A stretch of DNA of 31,027 nt, taken from DASPXY01 sp038227745 (GTDB lineage: Bacteria > Planctomycetota > Planctomycetia > Gemmatales > Gemmataceae). Below the pieces are notes generated by a model that saw nothing but the letters and a program-made list of their open reading frames with translations, was not told where the DNA came from and made no database searches. The stretch spans positions 1-31,027 of the forward strand of contig JBBRPS010000019.1 of NCBI GenBank assembly GCA_038227745.1. Reading direction: 5' to 3'. Below are positions 1 through 6,808 of this stretch, one piece after another. Both the position numbers and the translations under genes were made by a program. Positions within the stretch are counted from its first letter, which is position 1; each line of letters starts with the position of its first letter.

Positions 1-141
1 CTTGTTGGCATTGCTGCCCAGGGCGGTGATGGCGGTGATGCACACCACGATAATCAGGGCCAGCATGACGGCGTACTCGACCGCGGTCGGGCCGTCTTCA
101 CGCTGCAGGAAATTCACGACCTTCGCTGCGAACTGACGCAT
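1..141 (-). CDS. Flp family type IVb pilin, partial at window edge
   Basis: The first 47 codons are visible, starting at the ATG at 141; the 3' end lies outside the window. The translation has a short basic leader, then a hydrophobic helix beginning around GPTAVEYAVMLALIIV, which is the Flp/type IVb prepilin pattern: a Glu five residues after the Gly, with processing between Gly and the next residue. Flp pilins are cut by a TadV/prepilin peptidase and assembled by the Tad machinery into thin adhesive pili. An AAAGGA-type ribosome binding site lies just upstream, and a sigma-70-like promoter is placed at 284-312. No other tad genes are in this window, so the partners must lie to the left or elsewhere. 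The family call is firm; completeness cannot be judged. Confidence 0.85.
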   Translation of the reverse strand, partial: MRQFAAKVVNFLQREDGPTAVEYAVMLALIIVVCITAITALGSNANK

Positions 142-283
142 CTTCTTTTTCCTTTCGGCAGCCTGGCGATCCGACGCGGCCCCAATGCCTGCCGGACCCA
201 TGGCTTTGCGCCCCCGCCTCACAGCGGGTTTGCCCTTTCGAGGTTCACGACACCCTCACTCCCGCGGAGGGCGTTACGCACAA

Positions 284-312
284 AACCTAGGTCGCGAAGC
301 GGCCTCAGTCAA
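284..312 (-). promoter_or_regulatory. Putative sigma-70-like promoter of the pilin gene
   Basis: On the minus strand, TTGACT (307-312) and TAGGTT (284-289) are separated by exactly 17 bases, upstream of the Flp pilin start. The -35 matches 5 of 6 consensus positions but the -10 only 3 of 6. It would give a leader of about 135 nt. The remaining bases of the 142-367 gap show nothing else recognisable. Confidence 0.4.
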
Positions 313-367
313 AGGGAAAATCGGAAAATTCGGCCCGGCCATCAGATCGCCCGGTGACGGTACACGG

Positions 368-1750
368 TCACTCGCGCCTGCCCGCGCGGTCGCGGTGGCT
401 CTCCTCCGCCACCGTCAGGAAGCCCCAGCGCAGGGCCTGGTCTTGCACGTAGTTCTTCCCCAACGTCAGGGCCGTCACCGCCTTGGACAGCTCGTAGCCC
501 AGATAGAAGGCGTGACTGGGGTCGATGGCCTCGCCTTCCTGCATGCGCCGGAACAGCAGAAACGGGTCGGCCCCCTGCAGGCACATGCGGCCGTTGAGGG
601 CGTGCAGCAGCCCGCGCTCGGCGAACAGGCGGAAGTTGCGGTCCGTGACGCGAGCCGCCAGCTCGCGCAGCGCCTCCTCCCCGTGCTCCTTGAGCTTCGG
701 GTCGCGCAGCGTCACCAGGTCCGGCTCCAACCGCTTGGGCAAGACGCGGTGCTTGCAGGCGTGGTAGACCAGCCGCCGCGCCAGCGCCAGCTCGCGCACG
801 CAGCTGCGGCACCAGTTGATGACTTCCGTCGTCAGCACGCTGCGAATGCCGACCTCCTGGCAGAAGCCCAGCAGCGTCACATTCACGCCTGCCGAGTCCA
901 CGTCGGTCAGCTCCGTCAGGTTGCCGACGCCCATGAGCATCTCCGCGCCGGGGTAACGGCGGCGCACCTCCAGGTAGCGGCCCAGCGAGGCGGCGAAGCC
1001 GAAGCCGATCGGCTCCAGGACCGGATCGATGCGGAACGACACGCCCGCGGCGTGCAGCACCTCGACGGTGCGGTCCAGCCCCTCCAGCGTGGCCGGCACG
1101 TCGGGGACGGCGACGACCTCGCAGCCCCACGCACGGGCGGCGTCGCGGTTCGTGCTGTTCACGCTGAGGATCAGCTCGGCGCCGGCGGCGGCGGCGGCCT
1201 CGGCCTCGGCCGGGTTGAAACTATCGAGCGAGACGCGCATCCCCTCGGCGCGCAGGGCGCGGACCGCGTTGGCGGCGCCGGCCCAGGTGGCGCCGGGGTC
1301 GCAGCCCAGGTCGATGACATCGGCGCCCTCGGCGCGTGCCGCCCGCGCCCGGGCCAGGAGCTCGTCCAGGCACAGCCGCGGAGCGTTGTTGATCTCGGCG
1401 AGGATGTGGATGTCGTGGGCGCCGTAGTCCGGCGGCGGCCCGCCGGCGGCGCCGAAGAACTCCGGCAGGTCGCGCAGGTCCTTCGGGCCGCGCTCCGCGG
1501 GCACGCCGGCAGCCTCCGCGACGGCCGACAGGTCGCCGGCGCACAGGCCGGGCAGGACGATGCGCTCCACGCCGGGCGGCACGGTGAGATGGCGGGCGAC
1601 CCAGGGCGTGGTGGCCAGGGCGGCGACGGTGATGGGCAGGACGGCGACGCTGTAGTCGAAGCCGGCACGGGCGGCCAGGTCGGGCAGGAGGCGGCGCAGG
1701 GCGGGCTCGGCCAGCTTGCCGGTCACGAAGAGGAGGTGCGGTTTGCTCAT
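368..1750 (-). CDS. Dihydropteroate synthase-related protein (DUF6513 plus pterin-binding domain)
   Basis: A 460-residue protein. The N-terminal ~110 residues (start SKPHLLFVTGKLAEPALRRL) match the DUF6513-type extension of the DHPS-related family. The middle has TIM-barrel pterin-binding features: ADVIDLGCDPGATW, RVSLDSFNP, ELILSVNSTN and MLMGVGNLTELTD. In archaea and in bacteria with tetrahydromethanopterin (H4MPT), this family is linked to methanopterin-dependent C1 metabolism, and planctomycetes are known to carry H4MPT genes. The exact reaction is not settled from sequence. The start at 1750 is chosen because the longer frame to 1801 only translates the repeat element upstream, which ends 12 bases before this ATG. 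No clear Shine-Dalgarno is visible. No other H4MPT gene is in the window. Confidence 0.8.
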   Translation of the reverse strand: MSKPHLLFVTGKLAEPALRRLLPDLAARAGFDYSVAVLPITVAALATTPWVARHLTVPPGVERIVLPGLCAGDLSAVAEAAGVPAERGPKDLRDLPEFFGAAGGPPPDYGAHDIHILAEINNAPRLCLDELLARARAARAEGADVIDLGCDPGATWAGAANAVRALRAEGMRVSLDSFNPAEAEAAAAAGAELILSVNSTNRDAARAWGCEVVAVPDVPATLEGLDRTVEVLHAAGVSFRIDPVLEPIGFGFAASLGRYLEVRRRYPGAEMLMGVGNLTELTDVDSAGVNVTLLGFCQEVGIRSVLTTEVINWCRSCVRELALARRLVYHACKHRVLPKRLEPDLVTLRDPKLKEHGEEALRELAARVTDRNFRLFAERGLLHALNGRMCLQGADPFLLFRRMQEGEAIDPSHAFYLGYELSKAVTALTLGKNYVQDQALRWGFLTVAEESHRDRAGRRE

Positions 1751-1762
1751 GATGGCCACGGC

Positions 1763-1860
1763 GGAATAGGGAGCAGGGAATAGGGAGTAGGGAATAGGCA
1801 CGCAAGCCCACGGGTGGCCACCCGTGGGCTTTCCCCTACTCCCTATTCCCTACTCCCTCC
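1763..1860. repeat. Palindromic intercistronic element, copy 1 (longest)
   Basis: The core is a perfect 28-bp palindrome at 1804-1831, with half-site AAGCCCACGGGTGG. It is flanked on both sides by inverted heptad repeats of the form GGGA(A/G)TA, so the whole element can fold into one long hairpin. It fills the gap between the permease gene, whose TAG stop at 1836-1838 lies inside it, and the DHPS-related gene. TAG recurs every 7 bases on the minus strand (1836, 1843, 1850) and, on the other arm, on the plus strand (1767, 1781, 1788, 1795). Related copies are at 4043-4076 and 29312-29377. Confidence 0.9.
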
Positions 1861-4019
1861 GAGTCGTCGCGCCGCGGCTTCGGCGGCTCCCAGGTTTCGT
1901 CGAGCAGCTTCGCCCCCGACAGCCGCGTCGGCGGCAACTCGACCGGCCGCCCCACCGGCCGCGGACCATCGGGCCGCGGCTCGACCGGGCGCGGCTCGAC
2001 CGGGACCGGCTCCAGCACTACCGGCCGCAGGCGGCGCAGCGGCCAGCCCCGCTCCGGCCGCGTGAACTCCTCGCGCAGCGTCACCGCCCGGAAGCGCAGC
2101 GTCAGGCCCGACCAGAGCAGCACCGTCGCCACCGCCCACGCGAAGACGCCGAACAGCGAGAAGCCGATCATCTCGATCCAGCCCTTGCCCTCGTACGGGG
2201 CGGTCAACTCGTCGCCGTAGCACGCCAGCGCGAACAGCGCCACCGGCGGCGTTAGCCCGCCCTGCACCTTGGCAACCGTCTCCAGGCCGACCCCCATCAT
2301 CGGCAGGAACATGCAGCACATCCACGGCAGCCAGTGCCCCAGGCCCACCCCCGCCGTCATCATCAGCGTCCAGACCGTCGCGCGCAGGCTCGTCCGGCTG
2401 AGCACCGAGAACCACAGCCCGAGCGTTGCCGAAAAGCAGGCGAACACGAGCCAGGCGACCATCAGGAACGGCACGGCCAGCGGGTGCAGGCCGCCCAGGG
2501 CGATGCCGACGCCCCAGATCACCGCCAGCCACACCCAGGCCAGCCGCACGCTCAGGACGCAGCCGACCCACTTGGCGAACAGCATCGGCGTGCTGTCGAG
2601 CGGCGTCGTGAGCAGGCTGTCGAGGGTCTGCCGGTCGCGCTCGCCGCTGTATGCCGTCGAGGCGCGCACCGCCACCGCCAGCAGCGCCAGCGAGCCAACC
2701 ACCGTGCTCGCGAAGCGCACCCAGAGGTTGATCTGCGCCGGCAGGGTGTTCCACTGGTGACGGGCCGCGTAGAAGTACTCGAGGTGGTAGAGGACGATCA
2801 GCAGCGCGGGCAGCAGCGTGGCCGCCAGCAGGACGCCGACCACGACCCAGCCCATCCAGTTGAGGCGGATGCCGCCCTCGGCGAAGACCTCTTTCCACAG
2901 CATCGGGTGGGCGCCGACCTGCGGCCGCCCGCGCGCCGCCCGCGACAGCCGCCCCGACTTGCTGCCCATCTGGGCCAGGGCCACCGCGCGCAGCCGCAGC
3001 ACCGCCCAGCCCGTGAAGAGGACGCCGGCGGGCAGGTGGAATAGGGCGTAGTGGCCGAGCAACTTCGGCAGTTCGGCGTCCAGGCGGCCGGCCCGTCCCA
3101 ATTCGGCGACGCGCGGGAAGTACAGGAAGAGGTTGCCGGCGTTGAAGGCGTCGAACAGGTCGTTGACCGTGTACGGGCTCGCGCCGAACCAGACGGGCAG
3201 GCGCAGCCAGGACACGCGCGACTGCTGCCCCGCGAACGCCAGGAACGAGACGGCAAGGTAGGCGACAACGAACAGGTACGCCACCGCGATGGCGTCGCGC
3301 GGCCGCTTGAAGTACGCCGACACGAGGATGCTGACGCCGCCGAGGCCGACCATCGTCAGACCGGTGGCGGCGAAGCCGACCTGCACCAGCAGCGGGTCCA
3401 CGCCGCCGAGGAACTGCAGCAGGCTGAGGATGGGCAGGCCGGTGAGGATGAACAGCGTGAGGTTGGCCAGGCGCGACAGCAGCTTGCTCAGGACGATCTC
3501 GCGGTTGCGCAGGTCGGTGGCGAGCATGAATTCGAGCGTCTTGCGGTCCTTCTCCTCGGCGATGGAGCCGGCGACGTAGGCGGGCGTGAGGATGACGATG
3601 GCCGCGAGCTGGACCGACAGGAACAGCTCGAAGTATTCCTGGGCGAGGCGGGCCTCGGCCTGGGCAACGGTCATGCCGCCGTAGCGGCGTGCGCCCATGG
3701 AGACCGCGAAGAGGAGGAACAGCAGCAGGGCGGCGTAGGCGAGGCGCATCCAGACGTGGCGGCCGCGGCGGGCGGAGCGGAGCATATCGTAGAACAGCAC
3801 CGGCCCGAACAGCTTGAGCCAGCCGCGCCGCAGCAGCACGGCGGAGAGCAGAAGGAGGACGCCCCAGGCGACGACCTGGCCCTCGGCGGACATGCGGGAG
3901 CGGAACCACAGCGCGGCGGCGGCGCCGGCGAGCAGGAGCAGCCCGCCGACGCGCTCGACCCACGACTGCCGGCTGTTCGACCAGCCGACCCAGCGCCCCA
4001 GGCTTTGCGCGACAGGCAT
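1836..4019 (-). CDS. ABC-2 type transporter permease, tandem-duplicated
   Basis: A 727-residue polytopic membrane protein with two permease halves. Each half carries the ABC-2 signature loop: AEEKDRKTLEFMLATDL near residue 155 and GERDRQTLDSLLTTPL near residue 455, each preceded and followed by hydrophobic segments. ABC-2 permeases form the membrane channel of exporters or assemble into gliding and exopolysaccharide systems with a separate ATPase. No ABC ATPase is nearby. The C-terminal ~70 residues are cytosolic-looking and proline-rich, with a VEPRP-type repeat. The last seven residues (EGVGNRE) and the stop are encoded by the heptad repeats of the palindromic element, so the natural C-terminus may have been altered. 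The start at 4019 has only a weak AGGGA upstream. The gene lies 54 bases after the sulfatase gene on the same strand. Confidence 0.85.
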   Translation of the reverse strand: MPVAQSLGRWVGWSNSRQSWVERVGGLLLLAGAAAALWFRSRMSAEGQVVAWGVLLLLSAVLLRRGWLKLFGPVLFYDMLRSARRGRHVWMRLAYAALLLFLLFAVSMGARRYGGMTVAQAEARLAQEYFELFLSVQLAAIVILTPAYVAGSIAEEKDRKTLEFMLATDLRNREIVLSKLLSRLANLTLFILTGLPILSLLQFLGGVDPLLVQVGFAATGLTMVGLGGVSILVSAYFKRPRDAIAVAYLFVVAYLAVSFLAFAGQQSRVSWLRLPVWFGASPYTVNDLFDAFNAGNLFLYFPRVAELGRAGRLDAELPKLLGHYALFHLPAGVLFTGWAVLRLRAVALAQMGSKSGRLSRAARGRPQVGAHPMLWKEVFAEGGIRLNWMGWVVVGVLLAATLLPALLIVLYHLEYFYAARHQWNTLPAQINLWVRFASTVVGSLALLAVAVRASTAYSGERDRQTLDSLLTTPLDSTPMLFAKWVGCVLSVRLAWVWLAVIWGVGIALGGLHPLAVPFLMVAWLVFACFSATLGLWFSVLSRTSLRATVWTLMMTAGVGLGHWLPWMCCMFLPMMGVGLETVAKVQGGLTPPVALFALACYGDELTAPYEGKGWIEMIGFSLFGVFAWAVATVLLWSGLTLRFRAVTLREEFTRPERGWPLRRLRPVVLEPVPVEPRPVEPRPDGPRPVGRPVELPPTRLSGAKLLDETWEPPKPRRDDSEGVGNRE

Positions 4020-4042
4020 GCGGTTGTCCCTGGTCGGTGGAG

Positions 4043-4076
4043 CACCCCACGGGGCGCGGCCCGTGGGCTTTCCCTA
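4043..4076. repeat. Palindromic intercistronic element, copy 2 (degenerate)
   Basis: CCCACGGG (4046-4053) and CCCGTGGG (4060-4067) form an 8-bp stem with a 6-base loop. On the minus strand the order is TAG stop of the sulfatase (4074-4076), then GGAAAGCCCACGGG, which matches copy 1 after its TAG. The left outer arm has diverged and the heptad repeats are absent. Confidence 0.75.
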
Positions 4077-5582
4077 TTTCACGTCACGGGGTTGCAGGCA
4101 GAACTCGAGGACGGCGTGGACGCCGCCGCGCCGCGGCACGAGGTCCGGCTCGCGGGCGGTGCGGCGCAGGTGCTCGGCCAGCAATCGCGTCAGCTCCGCC
4201 ACCACTTCCGCGTACTCCGGGCGGCCGGCCAGGTTCGTCGCCTGCCCCGGATCCTCCATCCCATCGTACAGTCGCACCGTCCGTCCCGGCAACGGCTTGC
4301 CGGTGTGGTAGCCGTCCTGCCGCTGCCGCTTGCCGGTGCCGTAAATGAAGTGCCAGCGGTGCGTGCGCACCATCGCCTCTTCATTCTCCGCATACTCCAC
4401 GAACACCTCATCGCGGTGCAGCACCGCCGCCCCCTCCAGCAGCGGCTCCAGGCTCCAGCCCTGCACCGTCGCGGGGATCGGCTGGCCGCAGTACGTCAGC
4501 ACCGTCGGCGCGATGTCGATGAACTCGACCAGGGCGTCGGTGCCGCGGCCGCGCAACGGCCGCCGCTTGTCGCGGCGCGGGGCGTGGATGATGAGCGGCG
4601 CCCGCACCGCCTCGAAGAACAGGCAGTGCTTCTCGAAGCGCCCGTGGTGGCCAAGCAGGTAGCCGTGGTCGCCGAGGTAGATGATGAGCGTGTCCTCCTC
4701 CAGGCCGAGCTTGCGCAGGGCGTCGAGGACGACGCCGACGTTGCGGTCGAGGAACTCGACGGAGGTGTAGTAGGCGGCGGTGATGCCCTGCGTGTCGCGC
4801 TCGCTCAGGCCGCGGAAGACGGCGGGGATCTGCCCGTCATCCTCGGGGCCGAGCTTCGGCACGGTGATGCTCTCGGGTTTGTGGCGGCCGCGGAACTCGA
4901 CGGGGAAGTGGAACGGCGAGTGCGGCTCGGTGAAGCCGACGACGAGGAAGAATGGGCGGTCCTTGTTTTCCTGGAGATAGCGGACGGCCTGCTCGGCGAA
5001 CCAGGTGCCGGCCATGTCGGCATCGACGGCGCCGTACGGGAGGCAGTCGGCGTTGAGCCAGACGCGCGCCGGATCCTTGAACGGACGCCAGGGCGGGAGC
5101 ACGGCGACGCCCGGCGGCAGGGGTTTGGCGCCCTTCTCCTTGAGCCGGCGGCGGTGGTCCGGCGTGTCGAGGCGGACGTCGAAGCCGTGCTTGAGGTTGC
5201 TGTTGAAGTGCATCTTGCCGATGGCCGCGGTGGCGTAGCCGCCCTGCTTGAGCATCTTCGCCAGGGTGTTCTCGGTCGCGGGCAGGGCGGTGCGGAGCTG
5301 TGTCACGCCGAGTGTGCGCGGGTAGCGGCCGGTGAGGAAGGACTGGCGCGAGGCGGTGCAGACGGGCGAGTTGCAAAAGGCCTGGTCGAAGCGCATCCCG
5401 GACGCGGCGAGGCGGTCGATGTTCGGCGTGCGCACCTGCTTGTTGCCGTAGGCACCGCAGGCGTAAGCGGCGTGGTCGTCGGCGACGATGAGGAGGACGT
5501 TGGGCCGGCGCGGCGGGGCGGCGACGGCGGCGTGCGGGGCCAGGGCGGCGCCGACGAGGGCGAGGATCCAGACGGGTCGCAT
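4074..5582 (-). CDS. Secreted sulfatase (arylsulfatase family)
   Basis: A 502-residue type I sulfatase with an N-terminal signal peptide (residues 1 to about 21, ending AVAA). Metal-site residues D35-D36 occur in LLIVADDHAAY. The catalytic motif C75-T-A-S-R79 is followed by LTGRYP at 84-88; C75 is the residue expected to become formylglycine by an anaerobic or FGE-type maturase. A second metal and substrate motif reads GDHGYLLGHHGRFEKH. The Cys-X-Ala rather than Cys-X-Pro form is accepted in this family. Planctomycetes carry many such enzymes for desulfating algal and mucin polysaccharides; the actual substrate cannot be read here. It acts outside the cytoplasm. The next gene on the strand is the ABC permease; co-transcription is possible but interrupted by a hairpin. 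Confidence 0.93.
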   Translation of the reverse strand: MRPVWILALVGAALAPHAAVAAPPRRPNVLLIVADDHAAYACGAYGNKQVRTPNIDRLAASGMRFDQAFCNSPVCTASRQSFLTGRYPRTLGVTQLRTALPATENTLAKMLKQGGYATAAIGKMHFNSNLKHGFDVRLDTPDHRRRLKEKGAKPLPPGVAVLPPWRPFKDPARVWLNADCLPYGAVDADMAGTWFAEQAVRYLQENKDRPFFLVVGFTEPHSPFHFPVEFRGRHKPESITVPKLGPEDDGQIPAVFRGLSERDTQGITAAYYTSVEFLDRNVGVVLDALRKLGLEEDTLIIYLGDHGYLLGHHGRFEKHCLFFEAVRAPLIIHAPRRDKRRPLRGRGTDALVEFIDIAPTVLTYCGQPIPATVQGWSLEPLLEGAAVLHRDEVFVEYAENEEAMVRTHRWHFIYGTGKRQRQDGYHTGKPLPGRTVRLYDGMEDPGQATNLAGRPEYAEVVAELTRLLAEHLRRTAREPDLVPRRGGVHAVLEFCLQPRDVK

Positions 5583-5672
5583 GGTGCCTCTCCGAGGTGT
5601 GGCCGGACTTCCCGCGGGCGAAGCGGTCGAGATCGGATCATACCCACGGCGTGCTGCGGTTGCAAGGAGCGG

Positions 5673-6755
5673 CTACGTTCTCCGTCCCCCCTGGCCCTCG
5701 GTGGCCAGGAAGCCCTTCAGGGCCTCTGCCGCTGCTCCGGGCGTTTGGAAGCGCTGAGCGGGATCCTTGGCCAGCATGGTCGCGACGATGGACTCGAGAG
5801 GTTCCGGCAGCGCGGGACTGGATTCGCGCAAGGGGCGCGGCTGCTCGGTGCCGTGCCGCAGGAGCTGCCTCAGCAGACTCGTGTCGGGGAAGGGCGGGGC
5901 GCCGGTCAGGGCCTTGTACAATGTACACCCCAGGCTGTAGACGTCCGCGCGGATGTCGGCGCGGCGGGGGTCGCGGGCCTGCTCGGGGGCGAGGTAGTCC
6001 GGCGTGCCCAGCAGGCTGCCTTCACCCGTCAACTCATCCTGGGCGTCGCGGCTGCGTGGGTCGAAGAGCATCCGCCCCAGGCCGAGGTCGATGACCTTCA
6101 CCATCGAGCCGAGGGTGTTCTCCTGGGGGCTGGGGGCCGGGCACAGCATCAGGTTGCCCGGCTTGACGTCGCGGTGGACCATCCCCCGTTCGTGGACGTG
6201 CTGCAGCCCCAGCGCCGCCAGGAAGGCGGCGCGCACCGCCTCCCGTGGCCGCAAGGTTCGGCGCTCTCGGAGCAAGGCTTCCAGGGTCACGCCCTCCAGG
6301 TATTCCATGACGAGGTAGGGGATGTTGTCGCAGGTGCCGAAATCGAAGGTGCGTACCAGGCCGGGGTGGACCAGCTGCAGCGCCAGGCGCGCCTCCCGCT
6401 GGAAGCGGGCCGCCACGTTCGGGTCCCTGGCCCGGGACGGCGGCAGGATTTTCAGGGCGACGACGCTGCTCCGGCCGTCCACCGCCCGGTACACGCCCGC
6501 CATGCCGCCCTTGCCAATCCGCTCGAGGATCTTGTACTGGTTGAGGAAGAAGTGGTCCGGGTAGCCCGCGCGGATCAGGTTCACCTGGTACTCGGTCGCG
6601 AATTTCTTGTCCACCAGCCAGCAGCGAAAGTCGTCCACGCTCTCCGGGTTCAGGGCCACCCCCTGCCAGCGCCGACAGATGCCGCTCACCGCCTCCGGCG
6701 AGTGCAGCCGGCTGCGGAGGAGGGACTCGCAGAACGCCTGAACCGTCATCCCCAT
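5673..6755 (-). CDS. Soluble Ser/Thr protein kinase
   Basis: A 360-residue kinase. A helical N-terminal region of about 70 residues precedes the kinase domain, which contains IGKGGM (81-86), the ATP lysine in VALKIL (K102), HRD (194-196, in VHRDVKPGNL), DLG in place of DFG (223-225) and APE (256-258). All catalytic residues are present. The protein ends soon after the kinase fold (GGRRT) with no membrane segment, so it should be cytoplasmic. The start at 6755 has GGGGGAAGG well placed upstream; a TTG at 6812 that overlaps the preceding stop is a less likely alternative. It follows the membrane-anchored kinase gene by about 50 bases and is probably co-transcribed with it. A 12-bp palindrome CCCCCGCGGGGG (6795-6806) lies in that gap. 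Confidence 0.92.
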   Translation of the reverse strand: MGMTVQAFCESLLRSRLHSPEAVSGICRRWQGVALNPESVDDFRCWLVDKKFATEYQVNLIRAGYPDHFFLNQYKILERIGKGGMAGVYRAVDGRSSVVALKILPPSRARDPNVAARFQREARLALQLVHPGLVRTFDFGTCDNIPYLVMEYLEGVTLEALLRERRTLRPREAVRAAFLAALGLQHVHERGMVHRDVKPGNLMLCPAPSPQENTLGSMVKVIDLGLGRMLFDPRSRDAQDELTGEGSLLGTPDYLAPEQARDPRRADIRADVYSLGCTLYKALTGAPPFPDTSLLRQLLRHGTEQPRPLRESSPALPEPLESIVATMLAKDPAQRFQTPGAAAEALKGFLATEGQGGRRT

Positions 6756-6808
6756 CGGCGGTCGCCCTTCCCCCGTCCGGCTCACGGACCTTCGCCCCCG
6801 CGGGGGAG

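Noticed and set aside
1751..1801. N-terminal extension of the DHPS-related protein
   Set aside because: The extra 17 residues translate the heptad repeats of the palindromic element and are not part of the protein family.
1804..1831. Palindromes as simple intrinsic terminators
   Set aside because: They lack a following T-run, are nearly identical between unrelated genes, and sit between same-strand genes, which fits a repeat family better, although a termination role is not excluded.
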